DNA of 64,000 nt from positions 1 through 64,000 of the forward strand of contig JBJMQS010000037.1 of NCBI GenBank assembly GCA_045802605.1, given 5' to 3'. Origin of the DNA: JBJMQS01 sp045802605 (lineage in GTDB: Bacteria > Planctomycetota > Planctomycetia > Gemmatales > Gemmataceae). Shown piece after piece: positions 44,596-53,983 of the stretch. Position 1 is the first letter of the stretch, and every line of letters begins with the position of its first letter. The translations under genes and the position numbers were made by a program. The notes under the pieces were generated by a model that did not search any database, was not told the DNA's origin, and saw only the letters and a list, made by a program, of their open reading frames with translations.

Positions 44596-45057
44596 ATGTC
44601 TGCCGACGCTCGCATTCAGGAACTGAGTCTCACGCTTCCACCCATCCCGCAGCCGCTGGCCAAATATCGGCCTGCGGTGCGGCAAGGCAATTTACTTTAT
44701 TTATCGGGGCACTTGCCTCTGCAGTCCGACGGGAAATTCATCACCGGCTGCATTGGCGAGGATCTGACTGTCGAACAAGGGTACCAAGCCGCGAGGCAGT
44801 GCGGTCTGGCAATTCTCAGCACGGTGAAGACCTCGCTGGGCTCGCTCAACAAGGTGCGCCGGTTGATCAAGACGATTGGCCTGGTGAACTGCCCACCCGG
44901 GTTTGCCGATCAGCCTAAGGTGATCAATGGGTTTTCCGAATTGATGGCCCAAGTCTTCGGCGATGATGCCGGCGTGGGCGCGAGAAGTGCCCTCGGGGCC
45001 GGCTCGTTGCCGGCAAACGCGGCCGTCGAAATCGAGTGCATTTTTGAGATTGAGTAG
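44596..45057 (+). CDS. RidA/YjgF/TdcF family protein
   Basis: The 153-residue protein has the RidA fold pattern, with LPPIPQPLAKYRPAV-RQGNLLYLSGHLP, GEDLTVEQGYQAARQCGLAIL and a C-terminal GAGSLPANAAVEIECIFEI. The usual Arg that contacts the imine substrate (R-x-A/V-x-G-x-x-L near the end) is replaced by the ARSALGAGSLP segment. It is the longer form often annotated as a RidA family protein and may not be a true enamine deaminase. The ATG at 44596 is preferred; a GTG at 44587 is also in frame. No ribosome-binding site is visible because the tandem repeat occupies its place. Confidence 0.87.
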   Translation: MSADARIQELSLTLPPIPQPLAKYRPAVRQGNLLYLSGHLPLQSDGKFITGCIGEDLTVEQGYQAARQCGLAILSTVKTSLGSLNKVRRLIKTIGLVNCPPGFADQPKVINGFSELMAQVFGDDAGVGARSALGAGSLPANAAVEIECIFEIE

Positions 45058-45096
45058 GGTGGGCAACGGTCGCCGCGGCGACTTGCCCGCTGAAGA

Positions 45097-45145
45097 CCCT
45101 CATCCGGCCTGACGGCCACCCTCTCCCGCAAAGCCGGGTGAGGGC
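45097..45145. repeat. Short palindromic repeat (CCCTCATCCGGC / GCCGGGTGAGGG)
   Basis: Imperfect arms ACCCTCATCCGGC (45097-45109) and GCCGGGTGAGGG (about 45133-45144) with an inner GGCC-TGAC-GGCC. It sits between convergent genes (RidA and SnoaL-like) and could help to end both transcripts. It belongs to a widespread bacterial intergenic motif. Confidence 0.5.
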
Positions 45146-45151
45146 AAAGGC

Positions 45152-45538
45152 CTACGATAGCGCAGTGCGGTGAAAATGCACGTGCTTCCAATGTTCCGCC
45201 TGTTTTTGCCAAACACGGGTTTCGGCAAAAGCCTGTGAGGCCGTGTGGCCGTCGGTCCGGGCGCGTTGGTTAATCCGGACGTAGGCCACAATGGCGACGT
45301 CGCCCATCAGGCGCACCTTCGGGCCGATCATCGTGGTTTGGTGGCGTTGCGAGCCTTCGGCCAAATCAAAATAAAAATAATGGAATTGCAAACCCTCAAC
45401 GAGAGCGCCGCAAGCCTCGGGCTCGAAAGCCGTTAGCGACGAGTCGCACAATCCTTGGTACGTCACCCAGTCGCCGCGGGCGATGCAATCGAGTAACAAT
45501 TGATTGAGTTGGAGAATTTCGTCGGTGGCGGATTCCAT
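45152..45538 (-). CDS. SnoaL-like / CaMKII-association-domain protein
   Basis: From the ATG at 45538, which follows GAGGGA, the protein has 128 residues. ESATDEILQLNQLLLDCIARGDWVTYQGLCDSSLTAFEPEA, a helical start leading to a cone-shaped alpha+beta barrel, and GLQFHYFYFD and HWKHVHFHRTA are typical of the calcium/calmodulin-dependent kinase II association domain group within the NTF2/SnoaL superfamily (segments quoted in part). Stand-alone bacterial members have no established role. An upstream extension to 45616 lies across the purC leader and is rejected. Confidence 0.8.
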   Translation of the reverse strand: MESATDEILQLNQLLLDCIARGDWVTYQGLCDSSLTAFEPEACGALVEGLQFHYFYFDLAEGSQRHQTTMIGPKVRLMGDVAIVAYVRINQRARTDGHTASQAFAETRVWQKQAEHWKHVHFHRTALS

Positions 45539-45638
45539 CGGACGTCCCTCGGCATGGCGGCTGGCTCGAATGTTCTCTCTAGGCGGTACGCCGCTTGCTC
45601 GCAAGAGCCCGAACAATTTTGCACCACGGAGTCACTGC

Positions 45639-46523
45639 ATGCCAGCCACCATGACCACGAGCTCGATTTCCGATTACCCGGTTCGCCGCGGCAAAGTCCG
45701 CGACATTTACGACCTCGGCGATCGGCTTGTCATCGTCGCCACCGACCGCATCAGCGCATTCGACTGGGTCTTGCCCACGCCCATTCCGGACAAGGGTCGG
45801 GTACTCACCAATCTCTCGGCTTTTTGGTTCGAGAAGCTCGCGGTGCCGAATCACCTGATTTCCATGGACCCCACGGCGATGGGTGAGCCGTTCGACGAGC
45901 GGCGCAGCGAGTTGGCGGGCCGAACGATGCTCGTCCGGAAAACCGAAGTCGTGCCGTTCGAATGCGTCGTCCGCGGCTACATTTCCGGGTCCGGATGGAA
46001 GGAGTATCAAAAGTCCGGCGCGGTGTGCGGCATCAAGCTACCTGCTGGCTTGCGCGAGAGCGAAAAGCTCCCCGAGCCGATCTTCACCCCCGCCACTAAG
46101 GCTGAATCGGGCCACGATGAAAATGTGAGCTTCGAGGTGATGGCCCGCGGCGCCGGGGAAACGACCGCGCGCGAGTTGCGCGATCGCAGCATCGACCTCT
46201 ATCGCCGAGCGGCCGAGCACGCCGCGGCGCGGGGCGTGATCATCGCTGATACGAAGTTTGAGTGGGGCAAACTGCCCAGCGGCGAGGTGATCCTGATCGA
46301 TGAGGCCCTCACGCCGGATAGCTCGCGCTTCTGGCCCGCCGAGGGTTATCGGCCCGGCGGCCATCCGGCTTCGTACGACAAGCAGTTCGTCCGCGATTGG
46401 CTCGAAACGACGGGCTGGGACAAGGAAAGCCAGCCGCCTGAGTTGCCGAAGGATGTCGTGGAAAAGACCGCCGCCAAATACCGCGACGCGTATGAGCGCA
46501 TCACGGGGAAGAAATTTGAATAG
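45639..46523 (+). CDS. purC: Phosphoribosylaminoimidazole-succinocarboxamide synthase (SAICAR synthase)
   Basis: The 294-residue protein begins YPVRRGKVRDIYDLGDRL and contains VATDRISAFDWVLPTPIPDKG, VVRGYISGSGWKEY, TPATKAESGHDENV, IIADTKFEWG and LIDEALTPDSSRFWPAEGY, all characteristic of PurC. It joins aspartate to CAIR in purine synthesis with ATP. The ATG at 45639 has GGAG eight bases upstream; a second ATG at 45651 is possible. It is a single gene, divergent from the SnoaL-like gene and ended by a long palindrome. Confidence 0.95.
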   Translation: MPATMTTSSISDYPVRRGKVRDIYDLGDRLVIVATDRISAFDWVLPTPIPDKGRVLTNLSAFWFEKLAVPNHLISMDPTAMGEPFDERRSELAGRTMLVRKTEVVPFECVVRGYISGSGWKEYQKSGAVCGIKLPAGLRESEKLPEPIFTPATKAESGHDENVSFEVMARGAGETTARELRDRSIDLYRRAAEHAAARGVIIADTKFEWGKLPSGEVILIDEALTPDSSRFWPAEGYRPGGHPASYDKQFVRDWLETTGWDKESQPPELPKDVVEKTAAKYRDAYERITGKKFE

Positions 46524-46532
46524 TAGAATTTG

Positions 46533-46611
46533 AACCACAGAGACACAGAGAGCACCGAGAAAACCAAACCCAGCATTTGGTTTTCTCAGTGCTCTCTGTG
46601 TCTCTGTGGTT
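46533..46611. repeat. Palindrome of the ACCGCAGAGA family, copy 2
   Basis: Arms of about 35 bases (46533-46567 and 46576-46611) containing ACCACAGAGACACAGAGAGC and its complement, with one unpaired base, separate convergent purC and the lipoprotein gene. The stop codon of the lipoprotein gene overlaps its end. A bidirectional terminator role is likely but not proven. Confidence 0.75.
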
Positions 46612-47470
46612 AGTTTTGCAATTCCACGACAACGTTGGATGTTTCGCCGTGTTTGACATGGACCGACAAAGCAATCTCTACCGGCGGTTTGAAATAGAGC
46701 CGCACGTGCAACATGGTTTCGGGGTCATGTTCCCAGCGATCAATTCGCCAATCCGGGTACCAGCAAATGAGCTCGTAATTTCCAGCGGGCACTTCCGTCA
46801 GACTGAATCGTCCCTCGCTATTGGTGAGAGCGTAATACGGATGATCGTCAACGAACAAATGACCGCGCATCGCGGCTTGTCCAGACCCGCTCGATAACTC
46901 CACGTGGCCCCCATCGATGAGCACTCGCCGCCGCGGCTTGTCAGGGTCGGGCAGCATTAGTGTAAAAAAGTGTGCACCACGCGCTCGCAGCGCGTGAAAT
47001 AGCGGTTGCTTCGATACAAGTGTGATTGCGTCGCCCCGGTGAACAAAACCAACCAGTCCCCGCGGCCCATTGCCCTGCCGCACCATCGGCTGTTCGTCAT
47101 GCATTTCAATCGTGACAGGTGGATGATCCCACGGTTTCGCGCGGGTGCAGTCGATGCGGCGGAGGTACAGGACCGCATTGGCGAAGTGGCCATCTGCGTC
47201 AATTTTGGGAGCGTGCTGGTTCGGCCGCTTCACGTGCTCAATCTTGGTTCCGTCAGCGTTGAATCGTTCGACCGCGATCGGCGGAATATTTGGAATCGCG
47301 CCATTCCAGCGCACCTGCCCGGTAATCGTGCCGCTCGTCGCCGCATCGAAGCGTGAGGCGACGAGTAGTGCCGGCCTCAAGTCAGATTCGTGATTGAAAC
47401 CAGCGTGATCGCTGTCGCCACATCCTGTGAATGCGACTAAGACAATGGCAATTCCGCCGGCGCGGCGCAT
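46610..47470 (-). CDS. Lipoprotein with carboxypeptidase-regulatory-like domain
   Basis: The 286-residue protein begins MRRAGGIAIVLVAFTGCGDS, a signal peptide with a lipobox ending at Cys17, so it should be lipid-anchored outside the cytoplasm. The first half (TISGQ/TGQVRWNG-AIPNI and NAVLYLRRID) and the end (YYALTNSEGRFSLTEVPAGNYELICWYP) look like beta-sandwich carboxypeptidase regulatory or cupredoxin-like folds; several histidines and one Cys in the middle could bind metal. No catalytic residues are recognised. ATG 47470, preceded by AAGGA, is preferred over the 363-codon frame opening at 47701, which runs into deoA. Confidence 0.8.
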   Translation of the reverse strand: MRRAGGIAIVLVAFTGCGDSDHAGFNHESDLRPALLVASRFDAATSGTITGQVRWNGAIPNIPPIAVERFNADGTKIEHVKRPNQHAPKIDADGHFANAVLYLRRIDCTRAKPWDHPPVTIEMHDEQPMVRQGNGPRGLVGFVHRGDAITLVSKQPLFHALRARGAHFFTLMLPDPDKPRRRVLIDGGHVELSSGSGQAAMRGHLFVDDHPYYALTNSEGRFSLTEVPAGNYELICWYPDWRIDRWEHDPETMLHVRLYFKPPVEIALSVHVKHGETSNVVVELQN

Positions 47471-47552
47471 AGCGATTCCTTGTGGTGCGACCGGCCGACA
47501 TGTTCGCGGTTTCGCGCGGCCCTGACAAGGCCGATTCAGGAACGAGATCGAT

Positions 47553-48863
47553 ATGCGTGCCGTCGATGTAATTCGCAAAAAACGCGATGGACACGCGCTA
47601 GGCCCCGAAGAAATCCGGAGTTTCGTCAAAGCCGCCAGCGACAAATCCTGGCCCGAATACCAGTTGGCCGCGCTCCTCATGGCGATTTGGATTCGAGGCA
47701 TGACCGTGGAGGAAACGGCCTATCTTACTCGCGCCATGGCGGACTCTGGCACGTGCCTCGATTTGGCCAATTTGCCCGGCCCGGCCGTAGACAAGCATTC
47801 GACCGGCGGCGTGGGCGACAAGACGTCGCTCATTCTCGCGCCCTTGGCTGCGGCGTGCGGGGTTTACGTCCCGATGATGTCGGGCCGTGGGCTTGGGCAT
47901 ACCGGCGGCACTCTCGACAAGCTCGAGAGCATCCCCGGCTTCCGCGTCGGCTTGTCGCTAGATGAATTCCGCATTGTGCTGAAAGCGACCGGCATGGCGA
48001 TGATTGGCCAAACCGCCGACGTCGCTCCCGCCGACAAGATGCTTTACTCGCTGCGCGACGTCACCGGTACCGTCGAAAGCATTCCGCTTATTACCGCATC
48101 GATCCTGTCAAAAAAGATTGCCGAAGGCGCGCAAGCGTTAGTCATGGATGTCAAAGTCGGTCGCGGCGCATTCATGGAGGACGAGCCATCCGCGCGCAAA
48201 TTGGCCGAGTCGATCGTAGCCAACGGCACCGCGAACGGTTTGAAAATGGAAGCGCTCATTACATCGATGGATGCACCCCTGGGTAACGCAATCGGCAACG
48301 CGCTGGAAGTTATCGAGTGCATTGAGGTCTTGAAAGGTCGCGGGCCCAAGGACACGGCGGAACTATCTCTCGAACTCGCGGCTCGCATGGTCCGGCTTGG
48401 CGGCATGGCGGAAACCCAGGAAGCTGCGATGGCCAAGATCCGCAAAGCGCTCGACAGCGGGGCGGGGCTTGACAAACTCCGCGCGTGCATTGCCCAGCAA
48501 GGCGGCAACCCACGGGTTGTGGATGACTATTCGCTGTTGCCTACGGCGCCAAGCAAACAAACATTTACCGCCACCTCCTCTGGATTTATCACGTCGATGG
48601 ATGCTGGCCTCGTCGGACGTGCGTCCATGGCTTTAGGTGCGGGCCGTGATCGGGCGGAAGATCCTGTCGATCATGCGGTCGGCATCGTTCTGCAGAAGAA
48701 GCCGGGTGACACGGTGAAGACCGGCGAAGCAATTGCCGAGATCCACCACCGCGACGGCCACGGCCTGTCCGCCTGTCTCGACATGTTGCAACGTGCGATC
48801 GCCATTGGTGATACGACGCCCAAATTGCCGCCCCTGATTCGGCATGTGATTTCAAGAGCTTAG
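47553..48863 (+). CDS. deoA: Pyrimidine-nucleoside / thymidine phosphorylase
   Basis: The 436-residue enzyme has the family signature SGRGLGHTGGTLDKLESIPG, the phosphate-binding KHSTGGVGDKTSLILAPL, and the C-terminal beta domain with HHRDGHGLSA. It splits thymidine or uridine with phosphate into the base and (deoxy)ribose 1-phosphate. Whether it prefers thymidine (DeoA) or both nucleosides (Pdp) cannot be decided here; its length of about 435 fits both. It is divergent from the lipoprotein gene. Confidence 0.93.
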   Translation: MRAVDVIRKKRDGHALGPEEIRSFVKAASDKSWPEYQLAALLMAIWIRGMTVEETAYLTRAMADSGTCLDLANLPGPAVDKHSTGGVGDKTSLILAPLAAACGVYVPMMSGRGLGHTGGTLDKLESIPGFRVGLSLDEFRIVLKATGMAMIGQTADVAPADKMLYSLRDVTGTVESIPLITASILSKKIAEGAQALVMDVKVGRGAFMEDEPSARKLAESIVANGTANGLKMEALITSMDAPLGNAIGNALEVIECIEVLKGRGPKDTAELSLELAARMVRLGGMAETQEAAMAKIRKALDSGAGLDKLRACIAQQGGNPRVVDDYSLLPTAPSKQTFTATSSGFITSMDAGLVGRASMALGAGRDRAEDPVDHAVGIVLQKKPGDTVKTGEAIAEIHHRDGHGLSACLDMLQRAIAIGDTTPKLPPLIRHVISRA

Positions 48864-48917
48864 CCACAAACACGCAGAGTAAAATGTACTTACTCTTAGA
48901 TGGTGGTTAGGCGCTGT

Positions 48918-49703
48918 ATGCTCCAAAAACTCTCGGAAGAACTCGGCACTCGCGGCGTGAGCACCGCCTTTGGCGTGCTGCTGGGCGGGGCGATCGGGTG
49001 GTGCTTGGCTCGCTGGAAGCGGCACCGCGAGCGCGTCAACATTTTTGCCGGCGACGCCCGGGACACGGTCGTCATCCAGCAGCACATAATCGAATCGGTG
49101 CCAGATTCGACAGTCCCCGGCGGCCGCCGCGCAACCGTCATACGCATCCGTTCGCTTGGCCAGGCACGCATCGATCAGGTAGTGCCGAATAGTCATCTCG
49201 CGATTGTCCTGACAAAACGGGCTGGCGATGTGACGCCGACGCATTCGCTGATCTCCATGGTGGGGCCCGAAGGATCTTATCTTCTCGAAACGCTCACGGG
49301 ATTTGTCGGCGATCGCATCCAGCCGGCAACGTTCGAACACGACACCTACGTGATGACGCCGTGTTGCGAGCCACAGGAGATTTCAACCCACCAGCCAATC
49401 ACGATATTGCTCGTCAGAGTTCGGGATCTTGAGATGTTCGAGCATTGGCCGGCCGTTCGCGAAGTCCATGTCGAGCATGGCGGCGATGGCTCACGCGTGA
49501 TCACGCTCATGACGATGGCCCGCAAATTCCGCGAAGAACAGGATCAGATCGTTCGCCTTCGTCGCGAGGGCCATCGCACCATGCACATTGAGACGATGTA
49601 TGTGTTGGATCTCGCACTTGATCATCGACATGCCGATGTGCCGCTAAAGTCAGTGCCGTGGGTGAGATTCGAAAGCGTATTGAAGCAGATGGGGTTGGAG
49701 TAA
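48918..49703 (+). CDS. Uncharacterised protein with N-terminal membrane segment
   Basis: The 261-residue protein is not recognised. A glycine-rich hydrophobic stretch (STAFGVLLGGAIGWCLARW) near the N-terminus could anchor it in the membrane, with the rest in the cytoplasm given the following KRHRER. The body is mixed alpha/beta, with no obvious catalytic motif. ATG 48918 is chosen because TTAGGCG stands before it; ATG 48900 is also in frame. It follows deoA by about 55 bases. Confidence 0.65.
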   Translation: MLQKLSEELGTRGVSTAFGVLLGGAIGWCLARWKRHRERVNIFAGDARDTVVIQQHIIESVPDSTVPGGRRATVIRIRSLGQARIDQVVPNSHLAIVLTKRAGDVTPTHSLISMVGPEGSYLLETLTGFVGDRIQPATFEHDTYVMTPCCEPQEISTHQPITILLVRVRDLEMFEHWPAVREVHVEHGGDGSRVITLMTMARKFREEQDQIVRLRREGHRTMHIETMYVLDLALDHRHADVPLKSVPWVRFESVLKQMGLE

Positions 49704-49725
49704 GCCCACCCATTGCAAATGGGGC

Positions 49726-51279
49726 TTACTTCGCGCCGAAAAACGCGGCCAAGTCTTGCCGCATCTTCTCGAGCGAGGGCCGGTGGATGTACATCATGTG
49801 CCCGGCTTCGTAATAGCCCACCGTAATTCGCTTGTGTTGCTCGGCGTCTAAGCCGAGATGCCGAAGCGTGTAGTCCGTTGCCATGAATGGCGTCGCGAGA
49901 TCGAAGTAGCCGCTGGCCACATAGACGCGCAGGGCGGCGTTCTTCCGCATCGCCGAGCCAAGCCGGCCCGCGACGTTCAAATAGGTGTTCTTCGCGCCGA
50001 AGTCCCACGGGTTCACTCGGCCGGTCAACACTTCATATTTCAAATCGGTTTCGAAATGCAAATCGCGGCGAACATACTGATTCAGCGAGGCCGTGTAGGC
50101 ACCTTGCACGGCTGAGTAGCTGGGATCAGATTCGGGCCGATCGCCAGCGTTTTCGGAGTCGGTCCCTTTGAGCCGGCCATCGAAGCGACCGATCGTACGG
50201 CCCTGATCGCGCAGAAGTTCTTTGGTGAATCGCCCGATTTCGACACGGAAATTGGCGCGCGTGATGAAATCTTCACTCAGTCCGGTGAGCCGGCTGAGCT
50301 TCTTGGCAACTCTGCTCCGCTCCTCGGCCGAGAGCATGTCGCCTTTGAACAACGCGGCCGGGTATTCGGAGTTGGCAAACTCTTCTGATTCCTTGACAGC
50401 GGCTTTCAGGTCGCCGAGCATCTCGCCGGGCAATCGCCTGTGATACCACGCGGTGGCCGTGTAGCTCGGCAGATAGAGCGCGTAGGGCAGGTCATTGCCA
50501 TCGTCGAATCGGGCGGTGCCAAAGTTCAAGATTGACGAGATGAGGATCACGCCATTGGGGTCGATGCCGTGTTGATCCTGCAAATGGCCGACGAGCGCCG
50601 CCGCGCGAGTCGTGCCGTAGCTTTCGCCGGCGATGTATTTCGGCGAGCCCCAGCGGTTGTTGCGCGTCAGGTAGAGATGGATGAAATCGCCAATGGAGTT
50701 CAGGTCTTCCTGCACGCCGTGGAAGCGCTTGGCATCGACGCCGGGGGCCGCCCGGCTGAAGCCAGTAGAGACCGGATCGATGAACACCAAGTCGGTGAAA
50801 TCGAGGATTGATAGATCGTTGTCGATCAATTTCGGTGGCGGAGGCAGCGGTTCGCCGGATTCATTGAGCGCGACGCGTTTTGGCCCGAACGCTCCCAGAT
50901 GCAGCCAGACCGACGATGAGCCGGGTCCGCCATTGAATGCGAAGGTGATCGGCCTCGCGGGGTCCGGCGGCGAAACAACGACTGGGCCTGGGGGTTGATT
51001 CGGCGGCGGTGCCGGCGGCTCCGTGACTTTGACTCGGTTGTAAGCGACGTAAAAGATGCTCGCCAGCGGTTTGCCGTCTTCTTCGCGCAGCACCAACTGG
51101 CCCGCGGTGACCGTGTAATCCACCTTCTGGCCGGCAATCGTGACCGAGGCTCGTGAGTCGGACACGCGGTCTTTGGGCGGCGGCAGGTCCTTGTCTTTAT
51201 CCTGAGCCGGCGCACCGACGCCCGCCAGCAGCACTAGCCCGGCCATCAGGACGACTATTCGCCAGCGATTCGCGACCAT
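49726..51279 (-). CDS. Serine carboxypeptidase-like hydrolase (peptidase S10 family)
   Basis: The product has 517 residues from the ATG at 51279, which has GAGGA before it. A signal peptide (NRWRIVVLMAGLVLLAGVGAPAQ) is followed by NGGPGSSSVWLHLGAFGP, a strong S10 oxyanion-hole motif, GESYG with the nucleophile Ser220, an Asp in ASGYFDLATPF and His in EAGHMMYIH. It is therefore a secreted alpha/beta-hydrolase peptidase cleaving C-terminal residues. Bacterial S10 homologues of this length are common in planctomycetes and acidobacteria. It is alone on its strand. Confidence 0.9.
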   Translation of the reverse strand: MVANRWRIVVLMAGLVLLAGVGAPAQDKDKDLPPPKDRVSDSRASVTIAGQKVDYTVTAGQLVLREEDGKPLASIFYVAYNRVKVTEPPAPPPNQPPGPVVVSPPDPARPITFAFNGGPGSSSVWLHLGAFGPKRVALNESGEPLPPPPKLIDNDLSILDFTDLVFIDPVSTGFSRAAPGVDAKRFHGVQEDLNSIGDFIHLYLTRNNRWGSPKYIAGESYGTTRAAALVGHLQDQHGIDPNGVILISSILNFGTARFDDGNDLPYALYLPSYTATAWYHRRLPGEMLGDLKAAVKESEEFANSEYPAALFKGDMLSAEERSRVAKKLSRLTGLSEDFITRANFRVEIGRFTKELLRDQGRTIGRFDGRLKGTDSENAGDRPESDPSYSAVQGAYTASLNQYVRRDLHFETDLKYEVLTGRVNPWDFGAKNTYLNVAGRLGSAMRKNAALRVYVASGYFDLATPFMATDYTLRHLGLDAEQHKRITVGYYEAGHMMYIHRPSLEKMRQDLAAFFGAK

Positions 51280-51471
51280 GCGATCCTCGTCAATCCGCGC
51301 AGAATAAGCACTGTCCATCGTAATAACTGGGCGGCCGGGTTGCAGTCCGACTTGGTAATTTCGGTAACCTACGCCGAGATTGTGGTTGCGCCAAACCGCA
51401 ATTTGCGGGTTGTGGCGAGAAGGTCCTGGACAGCATGTTTGTTACTGTCCTTGCAAGCCGCAAATCAAGAA

Positions 51472-51561
51472 TTTGAACCGCAGAGATCGCTGAGAACGCA
51501 GAGAGGTCCCCGCCTAATCTTTGGTATTTCTCTGCGTTCTCAGCGATCTCTGCGGTTCAAA
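51472..51561. repeat. Palindrome of the ACCGCAGAGA family, copy 3
   Basis: Perfect 33-base arms (51472-51504 and 51529-51561), containing GAACCGCAGAGATCGCTGAG and its complement. Unlike the other copies it lies between divergent genes (S10 peptidase and YHYH protein), so a terminator role is less obvious here. Confidence 0.8.
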
Positions 51562-51671
51562 TATTGCATTTCCGGCTTCACCCGCAATTCAGGTTCACTT
51601 CACCGGTCATTCAGGTGCTCGCTCCTATTCTGGCCGGATCATTGTTCCGTTTCGGCCCAGAGGAGGTCATC

Positions 51672-53771
51672 ATGAGCCGCCGCCGAAAATCAGTGCGATC
51701 CACTATCATCCGCCTGTTGCCCCTCGAAGACCGCATCGCTCCGACGGGTACACCCCTCATCGATTCGTGGGTCCGCGGCAACACGGGCGAGAACGCCAGG
51801 ATCATCAATGGGTCCAGTCCCGGCGCGGGGGCCGTGACGACTTGGCCTGGCATGACCGCCGCCACCGTCGCCGATGTGACGAAAATCACCCAGACCAGCA
51901 CCGACATTTACGTCAACGCGCCGAACTTCGCTTCGTATGTCATGGGCCCGTGGTATTTCGCCAATGGCAGCGTGTTTCCTAACTATCCGACGAATCAGAA
52001 CAAACTCGTTCACATCACGCTGACGCCGACCCCGGCGACTACGCACTCGACCAATGGGCTCGGGGCGATCGGCATCACGGTCAATGGCGTGTCGCTGTTC
52101 AACATGATGGACGGCTTTTCCTGGAACGGCACAGCCGACGCATCGAATGGGAAGGGCGTCTGGAACCGTGACGCCAACGTGGCCGAGGCGGCGACCTTCG
52201 ATCACTCGCACGCTCATCAGCCCGGGAATGGCGAGTATCACTATCACTCCAACCCGGCCGGCCTGCGGGCCCAACTCGGCGATAACATCGCCTACACCGG
52301 CACCACGGCGGTCTTCCCGAATGATCCGAACGTGGTGACTCACTCGCCGACCACGACCACCACGATTCCCTATGAGGAGTACACGACCAATCTGCATCAC
52401 TCGCCGATCATCGGCTGGTCGTACGATGGCTATCCGATCTACGGACCGTACGGCTATTCGAATCCCAATGATCCGACGAGCCCTATCGTCCGGATGACGA
52501 CTTCGTATCGTCTTCGCACGATGACCACACGCACCTCGTTGCCGGGGTGGGCCGCGCAAGCGGCTTATGGCGACTCGGTCGCTCTCAATGCCAACGGCGA
52601 ATACAGCTTGACGGCCACCAACTACGGCCCCGCGGTCAGTGCGACCTATCCGCTCGGCTACTACATCGAGGATCACGAGTACGTCAGCGGGTTGGGCACG
52701 CTCGACAAGTACAACGGTCGATTCACCAAGACGCCGGAGTATCCCAACGGCACTTACGCTTACTTCACGACTGTCGATGCCGACGGCGAAGAAGGCGAAT
52801 TCCCGTACCTCATTGGCCGGCAGTATTACGGCACGGTCACCTCGGGCAAAGCGACATCGATTCCCGGTGGGGCGACCACAACGTTCAACGTCACGAGCCC
52901 GTCGTTGGGCGGCAGCATTCGCGGCGTCGTTTACACGGATGCCGATGGCAGTGCTTCGCGCTCGTTCACCGAAGTCGGCAAGTCCGGCGTCACGGTTTAC
53001 ATCGATGCCAACAGCAACAACGTACTCGACACCGGCGAGACCTATGCCACGACTGGGGCCGACGGCGATTTCGAGCTGCCAGTGGCCGCCAACGCCGCCT
53101 ACAACGTGCGGATCGTCAAGCCGATCGGCTATATGCAAACGACCAACAACCCGGCGGCGATTACGGTGAACAGCGGCAACCAGGCCAACGGAGTGGCGTT
53201 CGGCGTCAAGGTCGTGCCACCACCGACGGTTAGTTCGGTTACGTTCGGCGACGGAACGAGCCAGCGCTCCACCGTGCGCCAAGTCGTCGTGAACTTCTCG
53301 GAAGCGGTCAACTTCATGGGCGGCACCGCGGCGTCGTTCACGGTGCATCGCTCGGGCTCCGGTGGCACCGTTGGCGACGTGTTCATCCTGGCCAACCCGG
53401 CCAATGGACCTGCTAGCTCCGTGACCGTCACTTTCAGCGGTGCACTGGCCGAGTCCAACGGTTCGCTGGTCGATGGTCTCTATGACTTGATGATCGATGC
53501 CGCTCAGGTCTCGGGCACCGGCGGCGCACTCGACGGCAATAACGACTCCATCCCCGGCGGCAGCTACTCGGTGATCGGCACCACCGCCAACATGCACTTC
53601 CGCCTCTTTGGCGACAACGACGGCAACGGCTCGGTTGATCAGGCGGATTATCTGGTGTTCCGCAATGCCATCGGCGCCGGCCCCTCGACGATCTTCGACT
53701 TCGATAACAACAACGACGTTGGCCAAACTGACTACCTCGCATTCCGCAACCGAATCTCGGCTACGCCGTGA
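51672..53771 (+). CDS. Extracellular YHYH-domain protein with dockerin-like module
   Basis: The 699-residue protein starts with a perfect AGGAGG Shine-Dalgarno seven bases ahead of the ATG. The N-terminus MSRRRKSVRSTIIRLLPLED continues RIAPT, the planctomycete extracellular signature without a normal signal peptide. Residues about 150-400 form a YHYH domain, with FDHSHAHQPGNGEYHYHSNP and GWSYDGYPIYGPYGY; this His-rich domain may bind metal, but its role is unknown. An SdrD_B-like beta-sandwich lies at about 414-510 (IRGVVYTDADGSASRSF), then the domain shared with the proteins at 1192 and 60706, and a dockerin-like pair (GDNDGNGSVDQADYLVFRN ... DYLAFRNR) at about 642-699. It is likely exported to the surface. 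Confidence 0.88.
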   Translation: MSRRRKSVRSTIIRLLPLEDRIAPTGTPLIDSWVRGNTGENARIINGSSPGAGAVTTWPGMTAATVADVTKITQTSTDIYVNAPNFASYVMGPWYFANGSVFPNYPTNQNKLVHITLTPTPATTHSTNGLGAIGITVNGVSLFNMMDGFSWNGTADASNGKGVWNRDANVAEAATFDHSHAHQPGNGEYHYHSNPAGLRAQLGDNIAYTGTTAVFPNDPNVVTHSPTTTTTIPYEEYTTNLHHSPIIGWSYDGYPIYGPYGYSNPNDPTSPIVRMTTSYRLRTMTTRTSLPGWAAQAAYGDSVALNANGEYSLTATNYGPAVSATYPLGYYIEDHEYVSGLGTLDKYNGRFTKTPEYPNGTYAYFTTVDADGEEGEFPYLIGRQYYGTVTSGKATSIPGGATTTFNVTSPSLGGSIRGVVYTDADGSASRSFTEVGKSGVTVYIDANSNNVLDTGETYATTGADGDFELPVAANAAYNVRIVKPIGYMQTTNNPAAITVNSGNQANGVAFGVKVVPPPTVSSVTFGDGTSQRSTVRQVVVNFSEAVNFMGGTAASFTVHRSGSGGTVGDVFILANPANGPASSVTVTFSGALAESNGSLVDGLYDLMIDAAQVSGTGGALDGNNDSIPGGSYSVIGTTANMHFRLFGDNDGNGSVDQADYLVFRNAIGAGPSTIFDFDNNNDVGQTDYLAFRNRISATP

Positions 53772-53790
53772 TGTCGCAGATTTTTCTTCT

Positions 53791-53811
53791 CCCCTCCCTT
53801 CCAGGGAGGGG
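53791..53811. repeat. Short GC-rich palindrome (CCCCTCCCTTCCAGGGAGGGG)
   Basis: A ten-base near-perfect palindrome 19 bases after the YHYH stop, followed by a second purine-rich block (GTAGGGGAGGG). It resembles a dispersed intergenic repeat and could weakly terminate transcription. Confidence 0.45.
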
Positions 53812-53983
53812 TAGGGGAGGGTGGCCCGGGAAGAAGCGGGGCAAAAGAAGAAATCTGCTACACGCTCGCCTCCACATTTTTGTCGCAAATCGCTTGCACT
53901 CCCCCCATCGTCCCGCTTACAGTGATGGTGCGGATGGCACAGCCCCGGTCGGGGCGGCGGGCCCCGCGTTCGGAGGATACGCC

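Noticed and set aside
51690..53888. 732-codon minus-strand open frame
   Set aside because: It is antisense to the YHYH gene, which has a perfect ribosome-binding site and recognisable domains; the antisense product is compositionally odd and has no motif. The high GC content makes long antisense frames common here.
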